From: Alentia gelatinosa
Lineage: Eukaryota > Annelida > Polychaeta > Phyllodocida > Polynoidae
Assembly: GCA_950022655.1 (NCBI GenBank)
Contig: OX465587.1
Span: 30,755,716-30,819,715, forward strand
Direction of reading: 5' to 3'
DNA length: 64,000 bases
Both the position numbers and the translations under genes were made by a program. The notes under the pieces are model-generated. The model saw only the letters and a program-made list of their open reading frames with translations, did not search any database and had not been told where the DNA came from. Positions 32,401 through 42,769 of this stretch are shown in pieces. Numbering within the stretch: the stretch's first letter is position 1; each line of letters opens with the position of its first letter.

Positions 32401-33085
32401 TGGATAATAAACAATGGATAGTGGTTTACTGAGTCCCCATCCATTCACCATGGGTATTTTGTATACCATGGATAATAAATAATGGATAGTGGCTTACTGA
32501 GTTCCCATCCATTCACCATGGGTATTTTGTATACCATGGATAATAAACACTGGATAGTGGCCTACTGAGTTCCCATACATTCACCATGGGTATTTTGTAT
32601 ACCATGGATAATTAACAATGGGTAGTGGCCTACTGAGTTCCCATACATTCTCAATGGGTATTTTGTATACCATGGATAATTAACAATGGGTAGTGGTTTA
32701 CTGAGTTCCCATACATTCTCAATGGGTATTTTGTATACCATGGATAATTAACAATGGGTAGTGGCTTACTGAGTTCCCATACATTCTCAATGGGTACATT
32801 GTATACCATGGATAATAAACAATGGGTAGTGGCTTACTGAGTTCCCATACATTCTCAATGGGTACATTGTATACCATGGATAATTAACAATGGGTAGTGG
32901 CTTACTGAGTTCCCATACATTCTCAATGGGTACTTTTGTACCATGGATAATAAACAATGGGTAGTGGCTTACTGAGTTCCCATACATTCTCAATGGGTAC
33001 TTTGTATACCATGGATAATAAACAATGGGTAGTGGTTTACTGAGTTCCCATACATTCACCATGGGTATTTTGTATACCATGGATC
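32341..33085 (+). repeat. 68-bp array grown from the end of family A
   Basis: Eleven units of TAGTGGTTTACTGAGTCCCC, ATTCTCAATGGGTACTTTG and TACCATGGATAATAAACAAT; the first unit is the normal 3' end of family A. The array stops 13 bp from the exon 2 donor at 33098. Frames over it are artefacts. Confidence 0.9.
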
Positions 33086-33098
33086 ATAAAGCACCCAC

Positions 33099-33194
33099 CT
33101 TGAGTTTAATCTTGGCCTGTTCGAGTTGATACACGAACTCCCGTTCTCGTGTCTTGCTCTCTCCGCTCGCCTTTCGTTTTTCTTCTAGTAATCT
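33099..33194 (-). CDS. TRIM protein exon 2: start of coiled coil
   Basis: 96 nt, phase 0/0, the classical length of the exon following RING/B-box in TRIM genes. Acceptor GTTTGATTACCAG, donor GTGGGTGC. It encodes RLLEEKRKASGESKTRERE then FVYQLEQAKIKLK (residues about 133-164). Confidence 0.88.
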
Positions 33195-34499
33195 CTGGTA
33201 ATCAAACAGAGGACACTCTTCATTCATCTGTCGTATACTTTATGCGATCCTCCAAAATAACCAATCAATTCTTCACCAGACAATTATGCCAATATAACAA
33301 TACATATTGTCAACACTCACTACTATTATAAGTATTTTTCACGTTTTCATCAAAAGAAAATCCACATAAAATCGTACCAATCGATCCTTGGGGGTATACT
33401 TTTGGGGAAATGATACCTGTTTCTATAAGACACATGGTCATTGGTTGTTGTTTGAGTAGTTTAATGTCCAGTATGCTCTTTTAGACACATTGTAAGCATG
33501 GAAGGAATGGAGTACGAATCGTTGTGGATGAAATGGGTCATCACTAAATCGAGTTTTAGACAATTGAATTCTTTAATCTCAAGAACACGTCTTCTATATC
33601 CAGTCTCATTCATTGGGAACTCGTTCTCCATGTCCCTACGAGTATTGCAGTCCGTTCTCTATGGTCTATATCCTGTGTGTTGTCCATTCTCTTACTGTAT
33701 TCAAAGTTGAGATAAAGACAGAAAGCAACTCGATTTGATCAAAGTCAGTTTTATCCAACTTGTTTGAACACTACGCGATATTCACTTGACTATCCCCTCG
33801 TTCAGCCAGGGTTTTAGAAAGTAGACAAAACATTAACATGGAGATCTATATGTTCCTAACTTGATTTGCATAAGCAATTTGAAGTATTCTGATATTGCGA
33901 TACTATATAATGTCCATGAAAGAGGTGAGACAAATCTAGATGCACTGCAATCTACATCCGGCCTCTCCTTGATGACAAGCATACAAACCCAAGGAGTATT
34001 GCCTATTTATACGATTCTTGATCCAGTTCTATCCAGTTCTACGTAAGTAGTGAAAATCCAATGAGGATTAAATTTCTTAGAAAATTTCCCAGTGTCATGG
34101 TTCCTTATCTTATTTGTATTTGGAGCTCCTTTCTTTGCCAGAAAACATCCATGAAAAGGATGACAGACACCTAATAACGTCCTAGGGTTGTGGGTATACA
34201 CTGCCCGTACTATGATATCATCATGTGATAATTACAATACTTGGAGGAGGATCAAGATGAGGTGTTGGCGTATTCCCAGAGAGGGGGCGTGCAACTGGGA
34301 ACGAAGCCAACATAATTTGGAAAGGAATCCTGCAATCAACTTCTGGTGAACATCTCTATGTGGAGGATAATTATAATCGTTGACGTGGGTTCGGATTTTC
34401 ATGAATGTCACAGCTTCATACTACGGGTAAGATTAAGTACGCAAAAAAAAAACCAACAACCTATGCTGAGGCGCTAACACTGTTATAATATACCTATGG
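33195..34499. other. TRIM intron 1 (part), repeat pieces only
   Basis: 33600-33720 has family E words (ATTGGGAACTCGTTCTCCAT, GAGATAAAGACAGAAAGCA) and 33985-34045 an E stem word (ACGATTCTTGATCCAGTTCTA). No gene. Confidence 0.4.
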
Positions 34500-34805
34500 C
34501 TGAACGTCTATGAAATACTACCCGCTGCTGGGGGTGCAGTATAAATAACGTTCGGGCGCACTGTGCCCGTAGTTAATGTTCGGACACACTGTGCCCGAAA
34601 CATACCTCGATAATACATAAAATGGTATGTTTCCATGATATTTAGGTATAATAAGAGACCGAAGTGACTGAGCCATTCCCGGCCTTCTGTCAGATGAAAA
34701 TATGTCCCTCTAACTCCAGCATCGGGATGTATTTTATGGCATTAAAATAAATGAAACGGCCATCCTATGAGCTCAGTAACCACATTTTCTCTTATTATTG
34801 AATAA
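34500..34805 (+). repeat. Dispersed repeat family D
   Basis: GGGGGTGCAGTATAAATAAC, TTCGGGCGCACTGTGCCCG, ACTGAGCC ... GAGCTCAGTAACCACATTTT as at 3481-3720. Confidence 0.6.
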
Positions 34806-34889
34806 AGTGGGTTTCCTTTTTTAACAGCGACGTTGGTTACTACACTAAAGAGGCATCAACTTGCTCATACATATTTCTTGTTTTTAGGT

Positions 34890-34984
34890 TATTATAGCTA
34901 GGAACAAATGGTATGTTCATCTTTGATGATTGAGTGTGTAATTATAAAAGATATAATTCAAAGGTGACCACTCTAACCTTTAAG

Positions 34985-35017
<33 letters not shown>
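34890..35017. repeat. Remnant of the 20986-type element with a (TA)n tract
   Basis: AAATGGTATGTTCATCTTTG and GGTGACCACTCTAACCTTTA match 50450-50815. A (TA)14-like tract at 34989-35016 follows. Confidence 0.55.
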
Positions 35018-35019
<2 letters not shown>

Positions 35020-36058
35020 AGAAACCAACTTGAATATACATGTTCCTCAGTCCTGGATCATTAAACTAAAGAGAAACCAACTTGCACATACATGTTCCTC
35101 AGCCCAGGATCATCAAACTAGAGAGAAACCAACTTGCACATTCATGTTCCTCAGTTTCGGATCATTAAACAAAAGAGATACCAACTTGCACATACATGGT
35201 CCTCAGTTCCGCATCATTAAACTAAAGAGAAACTAAATTGCACATGAATGTTCCTCAGTTCCGGATAATTAAACTAAAGAGGAACCAATTTGCAGATACA
35301 TGTCCCTCAGTCCTAGATCATTAAAACATAGAGAAACCAACTTGCACTTACATGTTTCTCCGTTCCAGATCAATAAGCAAAGATATAGGTTATTTGCGCA
35401 TACATGTTCCTCAGTCCTGGATAATTTAACTAAAGAGAAACCAACTTGCACATAAATGTTCCTTAGTCACCGGATCATTAAACTAATGAGAAACTTGAAC
35501 ATACAGTAAAACCCAGGTTGCGGGACACACCGCTTAATGGGACACCCTGCTTAAGGGGACAATTTGCTCAAAACGGAAATTTTTCCCTCTATTCAGAGTT
35601 TATTTTAGCCCCGCTTAAGCAGACGGTTGTCATGTAGGCCGCCTTGTCCCGGAACGGAGGTTGTCCCCTTAAGAGGGGTTTTATTGTACATGTTCCCCAG
35701 CCGCGGATAATTAAACTAAAGTGAAATTTGCATTTGTACATGTTTCTCAGTCCCGCATCATTAAACCAAAGAGAAACCAACTTGCACATACATGTTCCTC
35801 AGCCCTGGATCATTAAACCAAAGAGAAACCAACTTGCACATACATGTTCCTTAGTCCTGGATCATTAAACCAACCTAAGAGAAACCAAATTGCACATACA
35901 TGTTACTCAGTCTTGGATAATTTAACTAAAGAGAAACAAACTTGCACATACATGCTCCTTAGTCCCCAGATCATTAAACTAGAGAGAAACTTGCACATGC
36001 ATGTTCCTCAGCCCCGGATCATTAAACCAAAGAAACCAACTTGCACATACATGTTCCT
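35018..36058 (-). repeat. 52-bp minisatellite containing the TRIM exon 1 donor
   Basis: About 16 units of AAGAGAAACCAACTTGCACA, TACATGTTCCTCAG and TCCTGGATCATTAAACT; a 183-bp MITE interrupts it. The last unit runs into exon 1. On the minus strand the unit reads GGAACAT|GTATGTGCAAG, the actual 5' splice site of the RING/B-box exon. Confidence 0.92.
35504..35686. mobile_element. pogo-like MITE with provable TA duplication
   Basis: TA|CAGTAAAACCCAGG ... GGGGTTTTATTG|TA. Sister units of the host array read ACATACATGTTCC, giving the empty site with a single TA. Confidence 0.8.
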
Positions 36059-36446
36059 TGGTGAAGGCGTCCTCGGAGGTATCCACCTTGTGTCCGGCGT
36101 GCATGGACTGTCCTTTGCGGAGTGTGTTGGAGGTGAAGTAGCATTTCAAACAGATGGATTTCTCACAAGTCTTACAGTATAACGTCGCCGCATCGTCTGG
36201 ATGCTGATCGCACATGAAGTTCTGTCGTGTCACTGACGTGTGCTCGTCGATCGTTCGCTCCAGGGCCACGTTTTTGGGCAGACTTTTGATGCCCTGTCGA
36301 AGCTGGTAAACCAGACGACATTCAGGACAACGCAGGAAGTTCGCTTCGGTGATCAGCGCTTCTGCGCATGACCGACAAATGGTGTGCCCACATCCGGGCA
36401 ATAGGAGCGGCGTGTTGTAGACCTCAAAGCAGACGGGACACTCCAT
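36051..36446 (-). CDS. TRIM-family protein, exon 1: RING finger and B-box 2
   Basis: Start ATG at 36446 (MECPVC). 132 codons to the donor CAT|GTATGTGC. RING ligands are C3, C6, C19, H21, C24, C27, C40 and C43. B-box 2 ligands are C79, H82, C91, C94, C99, C102, H116 and H119. Joining the exons at 33099, 31320, 20501, 18163, 17179 and 14785 keeps one frame (1224 nt, 407 residues): RING, single B-box, coiled coil, COS, FN3. The RING implies E3 ubiquitin ligase activity; COS and FN3 suggest microtubule association (both family knowledge). MID/TRIM9-type proteins usually have two B-boxes and a C-terminal SPRY, and TRIM42 has FN3 without SPRY, so subclass assignment is open. A CTGTTCCAG acceptor at 36472 shows an upstream 5' UTR exon. 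An out-of-frame ATG lies 22 nt upstream of the start. Confidence 0.92.
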
Positions 36447-36471
36447 GGTGTGGTGGAGGATGGCACATCAG
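36447..36471 (-). other. TRIM 5' UTR part of the coding exon
   Basis: 25 nt between the acceptor (pyrimidine-rich TTCTGTCTCTGTTCCAG) and the ATG. It contains an upstream ATG in another frame. The promoter and first exon are at higher coordinates and not identified. Confidence 0.6.
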
Positions 36472-36494
36472 CTGGAACAGAGACAGAAGGACAG

Positions 36495-37192
36495 GAATCA
36501 GTGACCACAGACCACGTTTTTTGTTTTTTCATAGCAATTTTTAAGGGAATATTGTGTGTACAATCACTGAATTTGGCGATACAGCCGTTCTTCCACTCAG
36601 GCCCTTGCCCCCTACTCCTCATTCTAATGGCGGGTGTTAAGCTGAATGAGCAGTGGATACCATTTTAGTATAGGTTTTCAGTATGACCCGACCAGGGTTT
36701 GAACTCATGACCGGGTGGGAATAAGGGACCATAGACCAAGTTTTTTGTGTGTATTATCTTTAGCAATTTTTATCAAGGGAATATTGTGTGTACAATCACT
36801 GAATCCGGCGATACAGCCGTTAATCCACTCGGGCCATGGCCCCCTACTCCTCATTTCAATGGCGGGTGTTACGCCGAATGAGAACCATTTTTGTGTAAGT
36901 TTTTGGTATGGCCCGACCGGGTTTGAACCTATGACCAGGTTGGAATCAGGGACCACAGACCAAGTTTTGTGTTTTATCAAGGGAATATTGTGTGTACAAT
37001 CACCAAATTCAATGATACAGCCGTTCTTCCACTCAGATCCTTGTCCCCTACTCCTCTTTTTAATGGCGGGTGTTACGCCGAATGGGCAGTGAGTACCATT
37101 TTTGTGTAAGTCTTTGGTACGACCCGGCCAGGGTTTAGACCCATAACTTGCCATACTCGGACACCCCTACCACTTAGCCAACGAGCCATGTG
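36495..37192 (-). repeat. Tandem trimer of a tRNA-derived SINE
   Basis: Three units (about 36495-36718, 36719-36942, 36943-37192) share GGGAATATTGTGTGTACAAT, GATACAGCCGTT and AATGGCGGGTGTTA. The last, read on the minus strand, has a full tRNA-like head: A box TTGGCTAAGTGGTAGGGG and B box GGGTCTAAACCCTGG. Units 1 and 2 retain only B-box-proximal sequence (GGGTTTGAAC on +). An open frame of 149 codons on the minus strand is incidental. Confidence 0.65.
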
Positions 37193-37696
37193 TTAAAGGC
37201 ATGTCCTACGATTCGCAGTGGCGCCACCTGGTGATTTTTAAATATTGGCAATTCTATGTTCAAACTGATTCCTTGAGACCTATTCTAGTGCCAAATTTGT
37301 CATAAATTGGTAAAATAGGCTTATTGGTATTTGCTCAAATTATATAGGAAATGCACTGCAAAATATAGTTTCTTTAAAAAAAACACAACAAAAAAACAAG
37401 GACGGTGAGCTGTGTATTTTACGACTTAAATGTGTAGTACTATACATTAACAATATCTTGTGAAAGTTTGAAGAACATAATTTGCATCTGTACTATGTTT
37501 AAAAACAACTTTTAAAAAGTTCTATATTCTACTATAATATTGTCAGAATATTGATCTCTAAATCAAAATCTAACATAGTGACCCACATTCTATAACTAGT
37601 AATGTGTTCTATAACACTTGGAGATCATCATATTCAATTTCCAGGAAATTGACATGGGTTTTACTCTTCAAGGTAAAATGTCCGATATGCCTTTAA
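37193..37696. mobile_element. 504-bp TTAA-flanked element (family P)
   Basis: TTAAAGGCATGTCCTACG ... TCCGATATGCCTTTAA. Two more copies lie at 56777 and 57312. AT-rich, non-coding, with CAGTGGCGCCACCTGGTGAT near the left end. Confidence 0.7.
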
Positions 37697-38004
37697 TATC
37701 GCGCTTCCTGAATATTACACCTGTGTTGTTCCCCATATTTATACATAGGGGTTTTCCCTGATTTATCCATACACCAGTGCACACACTTTTTAGAGAAATA
37801 GTGGTTACTGAGTGTAAACTTGGCGTTTATGTAGCTTACTAGCAGTTAGAGTCCCATTGGCACCCAAAGGTGAGGGTCTGAGGTCATCACCCTGTAAAAC
37901 CACAGCCTGAGTCACTGGGGATTTACCTGGGGAAATCCTACCTGGGAAATGACGTGTCACGACAATTATAGAGGAATAAACCGGTACCGCGTATGTGTGA
38001 TATA
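37697..38004. other. No feature
   Basis: Intergenic DNA upstream of the TRIM gene or in its first intron. Confidence 0.3.
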
Positions 38005-38275
38005 CAGTAAAACCACGCTTCCGGGACACCCCGCTTAAGGGGTCATCCCGCTTAAGGGGACCATGCTTAAGGGGAAAGTTATTTCAGAACGGAATGCTTC
38101 GTAACCCCGGTTAAAGGGGCACTTTGGAGGAACACCGTAGGCTCCTGTAGGCGTCAGGTAGGCGTATGTGGGGATGTCCGTGTGGTTATAACAGTGTCTC
38201 TATGTAATAATGTCACCTGTATATATGTATCATATACTACATAGCCTAACCATCGACAGACTTAAAAGTCCGGTT
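38005..38275. mobile_element. pogo-like element with extension
   Basis: TA|CAGTAAAACCACGCTTCC, CCCCGCTTAAGGGGTC, then GGCGTCAGGTAGGCG and GTGGTTATAACAGTG, which is the inverted counterpart of 29440-29550. Confidence 0.55.
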
Positions 38276-38935
38276 ATTGGGACACTGCGTATGTATACAC
38301 TTATATGAAAAATGTTTAATATGCAACAACTCCACTAAAACTATACCCGCTCCTACCCATTTCGTCTTTAGAGTGGCACACAGGGTATGTATGTGGTGTG
38401 CGGGGTATTTATCCTACCCCTAATAAAAACGCCATAGGTTTAACATTGACTCAATGTATTTAACAGAGCGTTGAATAAAGTGTTAATTATGCACCGAGGT
38501 GAATAAAAGAACGGACCAGTCAGGGACGAGATAACGAAAGTAGATCTGGCAGCATTGATAAATGTGGTCATCCTCCGATGAGTGTCAACACGCTACTAAC
38601 ATGGAAAATTACCAAATTTTCTCTGTATATCGATGAGATGGGGTAGGATAAATACTAAACCGAAATCGAGTTTAGTATTGTTTAGTCAATGTTTATACCA
38701 CTCTGGTCAGGTCTGCTTAACTCTCGTTTAGTTTCTACTAAGTATGGTGGCGAAAACCCAACACATTGTCCAGAAGTAAAGGTAACAAAAAGGGATTTTT
38801 AAGGTATATAATAATACGAAAACACGTATATAAACTGTGTCTGTATGTGATAAATACTTGGTTCAATTTGATCGTCAATTTTACCGGGTGTTCATCACAT
38901 ACAGCCACAGTCACCCTGTTTCCGTATAGTACACT
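38276..38935. repeat. Family C and foldback fragments
   Basis: TATCCTACCCCTAATAAAAACG at 38409, GGGGTAGGATAAAT at 38640, arms TAAACCGAAATCGAG ... CTCGTTTAGTTTC, then the repeat shared with 18840-18950. Confidence 0.5.
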
Positions 38936-39194
38936 CGACTAGGATTGTCCTAATCTAACTCACACACATTATACCTGTCAACATGACTTTCAGGAAGTAC
39001 AGATTACCGGTTTCTCCAAATCAAACAAATACAATCAATTCGAGATTTGCGGTCATTACAAAAGGAGAACTATTTTGATTTGGCTCTGACTCTCTGACTT
39101 GGTGATTACTCATAATCTCTGTCCTGCTTTCCCTTTGTCTAGCGACAACCAGACCTTTAACAAAGTAGCGCAGCAGCCACGTGCACTATGCCAA
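38936..39194. other. No feature
   Basis: Nothing recognised. Confidence 0.3.
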
Positions 39195-39500
39195 GTGAGC
39201 TATGATCAGAATGTGGTAAGGAACTAAGGAAGAAACCAACAAGTTTTAGTCAAAGTCGCCGTTCTCCACAAGTTTGATGCGGAGTGAATATCACGTAGTG
39301 TTCAAACGAGTGGGAGAACAACGACTTTGACCAAAACGAGTCGCTTTCTGTATTTATCTCACCCCTGAACACACTAAAAGAATGGACTTTGTACAGGATA
39401 GAGACCATGGAGAACGGACGGCAATAGTCATAGTGGCATGGAGAACGAGTTCCCAATGTTAAGCCTATGGGACACAAATATTAGGAGTGAGATAAATGTT
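39195..39500 (+). mobile_element. Foldback family E
   Basis: Arms TTAGTCAAAGTCGCCGTTCT ... AGAACAACGACTTTGACCAA, TTATCTCACCCCTG, CCCAATGTTAAGCCTATGG and GAGTGAGATAAA. Stem words CACAAGTTTG / CAAACGAGTG differ exactly at the CGAG position. Confidence 0.65.
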
Positions 39501-39769
39501 GAATAAACCATTCACCCAATTTCATTACAGTATTGATGAAAGAGATCACCATTGGCAAACATAAGGACTTTGAATCAATTTTCTTCTTTCTTTTTTTTTC
39601 TTCTAAATTTTTAGAGTTGAGGGGTTTGTTTCAAATGTAGTATTTGTCAACAACTGGCTTCCCTAATGTTCTAAAAAAATAATTTTTTGAATCAATTATT
39701 AACTCCATTATTATAATTTTTTTAAACTCTAGTTGATCATTTCTTTTCAATTTACTCTATACCCATGCC
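39501..39769. other. AT-rich DNA, no feature
   Basis: Polypyrimidine tract at 39585-39605; no gene. Confidence 0.3.
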
Positions 39770-40090
39770 GTATATATACCGTAAATACGCACCATTTCGC
39801 CATATAACCTAAAAAAATACCGTACAGAACACGCTCATGCGAGCTCATGGAATATTTTCATTGAAAGAAACGCGGTACACGAGTACATACTAGTAAGGTA
39901 TATACATTTTATCTTATCATTTATTTCGGGTATGTAGTAAATATAGAACCAGCCACCATGCTTGTACAAGCCACAAAACTCGATAATAATTTACGGTTCG
40001 TACGGAACTCGGTGTAAACGCCTCATTCCTTACGAACTGTAAATGATAATCTCATTTTGTAGTTTGTACAGCACGGTCAGGATGTTCTAT
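39770..40090 (-). mobile_element. Foldback family B, inverted copy
   Basis: Tail words CCGTATATATACCGTAAATA and hairpin arms CTTGTACAAGCCACAAAACT ... TTTTGTAGTTTGTACAG. CTCG/CTCA in direct orientation at 39979/40071 and at the apex 40008/40022. Confidence 0.65.
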
Positions 40091-40480
40091 ATAAATATTC
40101 AGCGAAATTCTACGACGAGAAGGAAGACAAAGGAAGGAGAAATATAAAAGGAATACTGAGAACCAAGACTCCGAAATATCGTCTGCTTATAAATGACGTC
40201 ACCAACTCGTGACGTCAGTATTTTGTGAACGCACAGACAGCGTCAGCAAAACGACATTACATGTAGGCATGAGTAATACATGACTTGTGTACATGTTATA
40301 TGTGATTCTCATTGCTAGTTATTACACACAGTATCATGAATACATCTCCGTACATTCACCTTCCCGCCAACAATAGAGTATTGTCCCAACACCGCTCCAC
40401 CAAGCACAACGTCTTTACTTTTTCATCAGCCATGTAACTATTCTATTCTGATACTTACACAATATTACCATGATTTCGAT
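40091..40480. other. No feature
   Basis: Contains a GACGTCACCAACTCGTGACGTC stretch at about 40195-40216 with two CRE-like half sites. Nothing coding. Confidence 0.3.
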
Positions 40481-40600
40481 CTGCGTGGCCGTATTCTCCG
40501 CGTAGTTTACGCGAAGTATTGCGTAGTGTCAACTGCGCGGAGAATACGGCCACTCAGATCGAAATCATGGTAATGTTGTATTTATTACTCACCTTTCGAG
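40481..40600 (+). repeat. Foldback, A-like stem
   Basis: CATGATTTCGATCTGCGTGG ... CCACTCAGATCGAAATCATG inverted arms with the inner CCGTATTCTCCGCG / CGCGGAGAATACGG. Relative of 46560-46680. Confidence 0.65.
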
Positions 40601-40751
40601 TAATTATCAGGAGAAAAATCTTGTAAATAATTAGAAATTCGACCCTAGCGCCGTGCTTTGTTTATATAAATTAGTTCCTATAATGCCATCAGGTGGCCTA
40701 AAAAGCCATTTTCTCCTAGGAGATTCCGGAGGTAGGTATTCTACTCGGTAG

Positions 40752-41075
40752 CGATCTTTATCCTACCCCTCATATAAATCTCCATAGATTTAACAAGGTA
40801 GGCCTGTATGCCACGGTTATGCCATAAAATATTCATATGCCACTGGTGACATATGAAGTTAAAAACATGTGACAGGGTAGGATAAAATCAAAACATCACT
40901 CAATTTCATATAATTGTGTACATGCCGTTCGTTGTCTTCCGCTACAGATATCACTTAGCTCCGCTTCGCGATATCATTCCGCGAAGACAACTCATGCCAT
41001 ATAAACAATCATATGAAATTTCGTGATGTTTCATGATAGTAGGCTCCATAGGCTTAGCATGGAGGCTCTGTATTA
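40752..41075 (-). mobile_element. Foldback family C (copy of 11518)
   Basis: TATCCTACCCCTCATATAAA ... GGGTAGGATAAAATC and the AAACATCAC arms; the apex GATATCACTTAGCTCCGCTT. Confidence 0.7.
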
Positions 41076-41605
41076 GGTGGGTAATGAATACAATATACTG
41101 TCAATATTTAGGGAAAACTGGTTAAGTGTGCTAAGATGTAGGAGCTGAACAAGTTAGTTTACTGAATCCGTACTAACCGAGCCAATAGGAGAAGTTAGTA
41201 TGGGTTTAGTAAACTAACGAGTTCGGGTCAGAAATCTTGGCACACTATATTTGTATTGCTTTTATTATATAATCATCAATATAATGTATATATTTTACTT
41301 TATTAGCCTCTAAATTGTTTTGTTTGTTTATTTTATTCTCCAAATGTCAACAAGTCTTGTGGTACAGAGGGTAGTACTTACTCTACACTGTGCAGTATGG
41401 ATTTTACTGCAGACTCTCTAAATATTTCCTAGTTACCGTTTGCTTAGAGGAGGTTAGTAATTGTAAGGTATACTTGCATGGGTATATAATCACCCATTTA
41501 GTGCTGTAATGATGTGATAACCCAGGAGGGTTAGTGTCTATATAGCAGTGTACAAAACTGTATAGTTTTATAAATATCGATTTTAGGGAAACATCATTCA
41601 TAATA
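41076..41605. other. No gene; small inverted pair
   Basis: GTTAGTTTACTGAATCCGTACTAA ... TTAGTATGGGTTTAGTAAACTAAC (41153-41220) forms a ~25-bp-arm hairpin. Confidence 0.45.
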
Positions 41606-41971
41606 GGGAGGCAAAGTGAATCCGCTGAAACCACAGATACCCGTTTACAAAACACCATTTCCAGTGGCCAGTAAGAACGAGGCTTAGTGCTAAACCTATG
41701 GGGGTTTGAGGCTAGACTTTTGTTTTTGGTCCCGTTTGTTACCTTTGAAGTGAAATTTACTTAGTTTAGTTTACTACAATCGTCTCTGAATAACTCTGTT
41801 TCGAAACTACGATGACAGTTGTTAAGTTTATCAGAAATTTGTATCTAAAAGATTGGAGAATGACACATATATAATCTCAAACCTACATAGTCAAAGTACT
41901 GAGCGCCTACATCCGGAAATGGTATTTTGTAAATGGGTATCTGTGGTTTCAGCAGGTTCACTTTGGCTCCC
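41606..41971. mobile_element. TIR element, second copy of 27235
   Basis: TA|GGGAGGCAAAGTGAATCC ... GGTTCACTTTGGCTCCC|TA, opposite orientation to 27235-27584. Confidence 0.7.
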
Positions 41972-42061
41972 TATACCAGATGTTTAGTGCGATTATAAAC
42001 GCATTATATGTGAACACTAGTGACTTCGTCGAGTCCGAGTCTGAATAATAAAAAAATTGAA

Positions 42062-42155
42062 AAGTCGGGTTGCCAAAGCCGGGGCTCGAACTTCCAAAAC
42101 CCACAATCCTTAAGGACGCTCTGCTGGCTGCTCCACAGAGCCAGTTGCCTGGATG
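42062..42155 (-). pseudogene. tRNA-like sequence, pseudogene or SINE head
   Basis: The minus strand reads GGCTCTGTGGAGCAGCCAGC, AGAGCGTCCTTAAGGATTG and GGAAGTTCGAGCCCCGGC. The B box GTTCGAGCC is good; the A box and anticodon arm are irregular, so a functional tRNA is unlikely. Confidence 0.4.
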
Positions 42156-42177
42156 AGGCCAAATACTTAGTCTGATG

Positions 42178-42217
42178 GTGGCGGGGTGGGGGGGGGGGGG
42201 AGGGGGAGGAGGAGGGT
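42178..42217 (+). repeat. G-rich tract
   Basis: Continuous G runs interrupted by single A or T, with quadruplex potential. Similar runs: 25790, 53180, 62090. Confidence 0.6.
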
Positions 42218-42414
42218 CATCAGCGGAGTTTTGAAAGGGCTACCAGCGAAAGGTTGAAGTCTCATTGGTTTCTCACGAGAAAAGGAGATAAGAAAACTAC
42301 AGCTTTAGATTATGTTTTCAGTATGGCAATACATGTATAATAAGGATAGAAGTACATCTGTGTAGAGAAATACAAAAATAGATAGCAGGTTTGAGTTATG
42401 CACTACACGAGATT

Positions 42415-42540
42415 CTCACTCTCGTGGGCCTTCAGTCTCCAACCCTAGGTCAGGTTTACTCTGTCTCTATGTGCGGGAGACTCTTCGAGCGGATAGTACC
42501 GAAAATTACACGTTTTATATGTGGTAGGTAATAATACAAT
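42415..42540. repeat. Dispersed repeat shared with 1570-1690
   Basis: CTCTCGTGGGCCTTCAGTCT, CCTAGGTCAGGTTTACTCTG and a closing TATGTGGTAGGT. Confidence 0.55.
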
Positions 42541-42769
42541 ATCCATAAAAAGGACTCATTGTATCATAGGAGGATTTACCTGTGAATATACTGTATGTAA
42601 ACGATTTTCACTTGATAACTGTAGGCGTATAGTCCTCTGTGGTTATAATGCTATATCACCTAAATGACACCAAGGTTATAAATGCTCTAATGTACTTATT
42701 GCCTAGGCTTGATGAACTCGAGTCAGACACATTGGTCTAAGTTCATGCGCACTGGCAACGTGCCACACG

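Noticed and set aside
32787..33080. 97-codon minus-strand frame with internal repeats
   Set aside because: It is a translation of the 68-bp array, whose unit is not a multiple of three; no coding sense.
36705..37154. 149-codon minus-strand frame
   Set aside because: It lies entirely in tandem SINE units; the repeated CTHNIPLIK-like segments are repeat translations.
42062..42155. Functional tRNA gene
   Set aside because: The B box is good but the anticodon arm and A box are irregular; more likely a pseudogene or SINE head.
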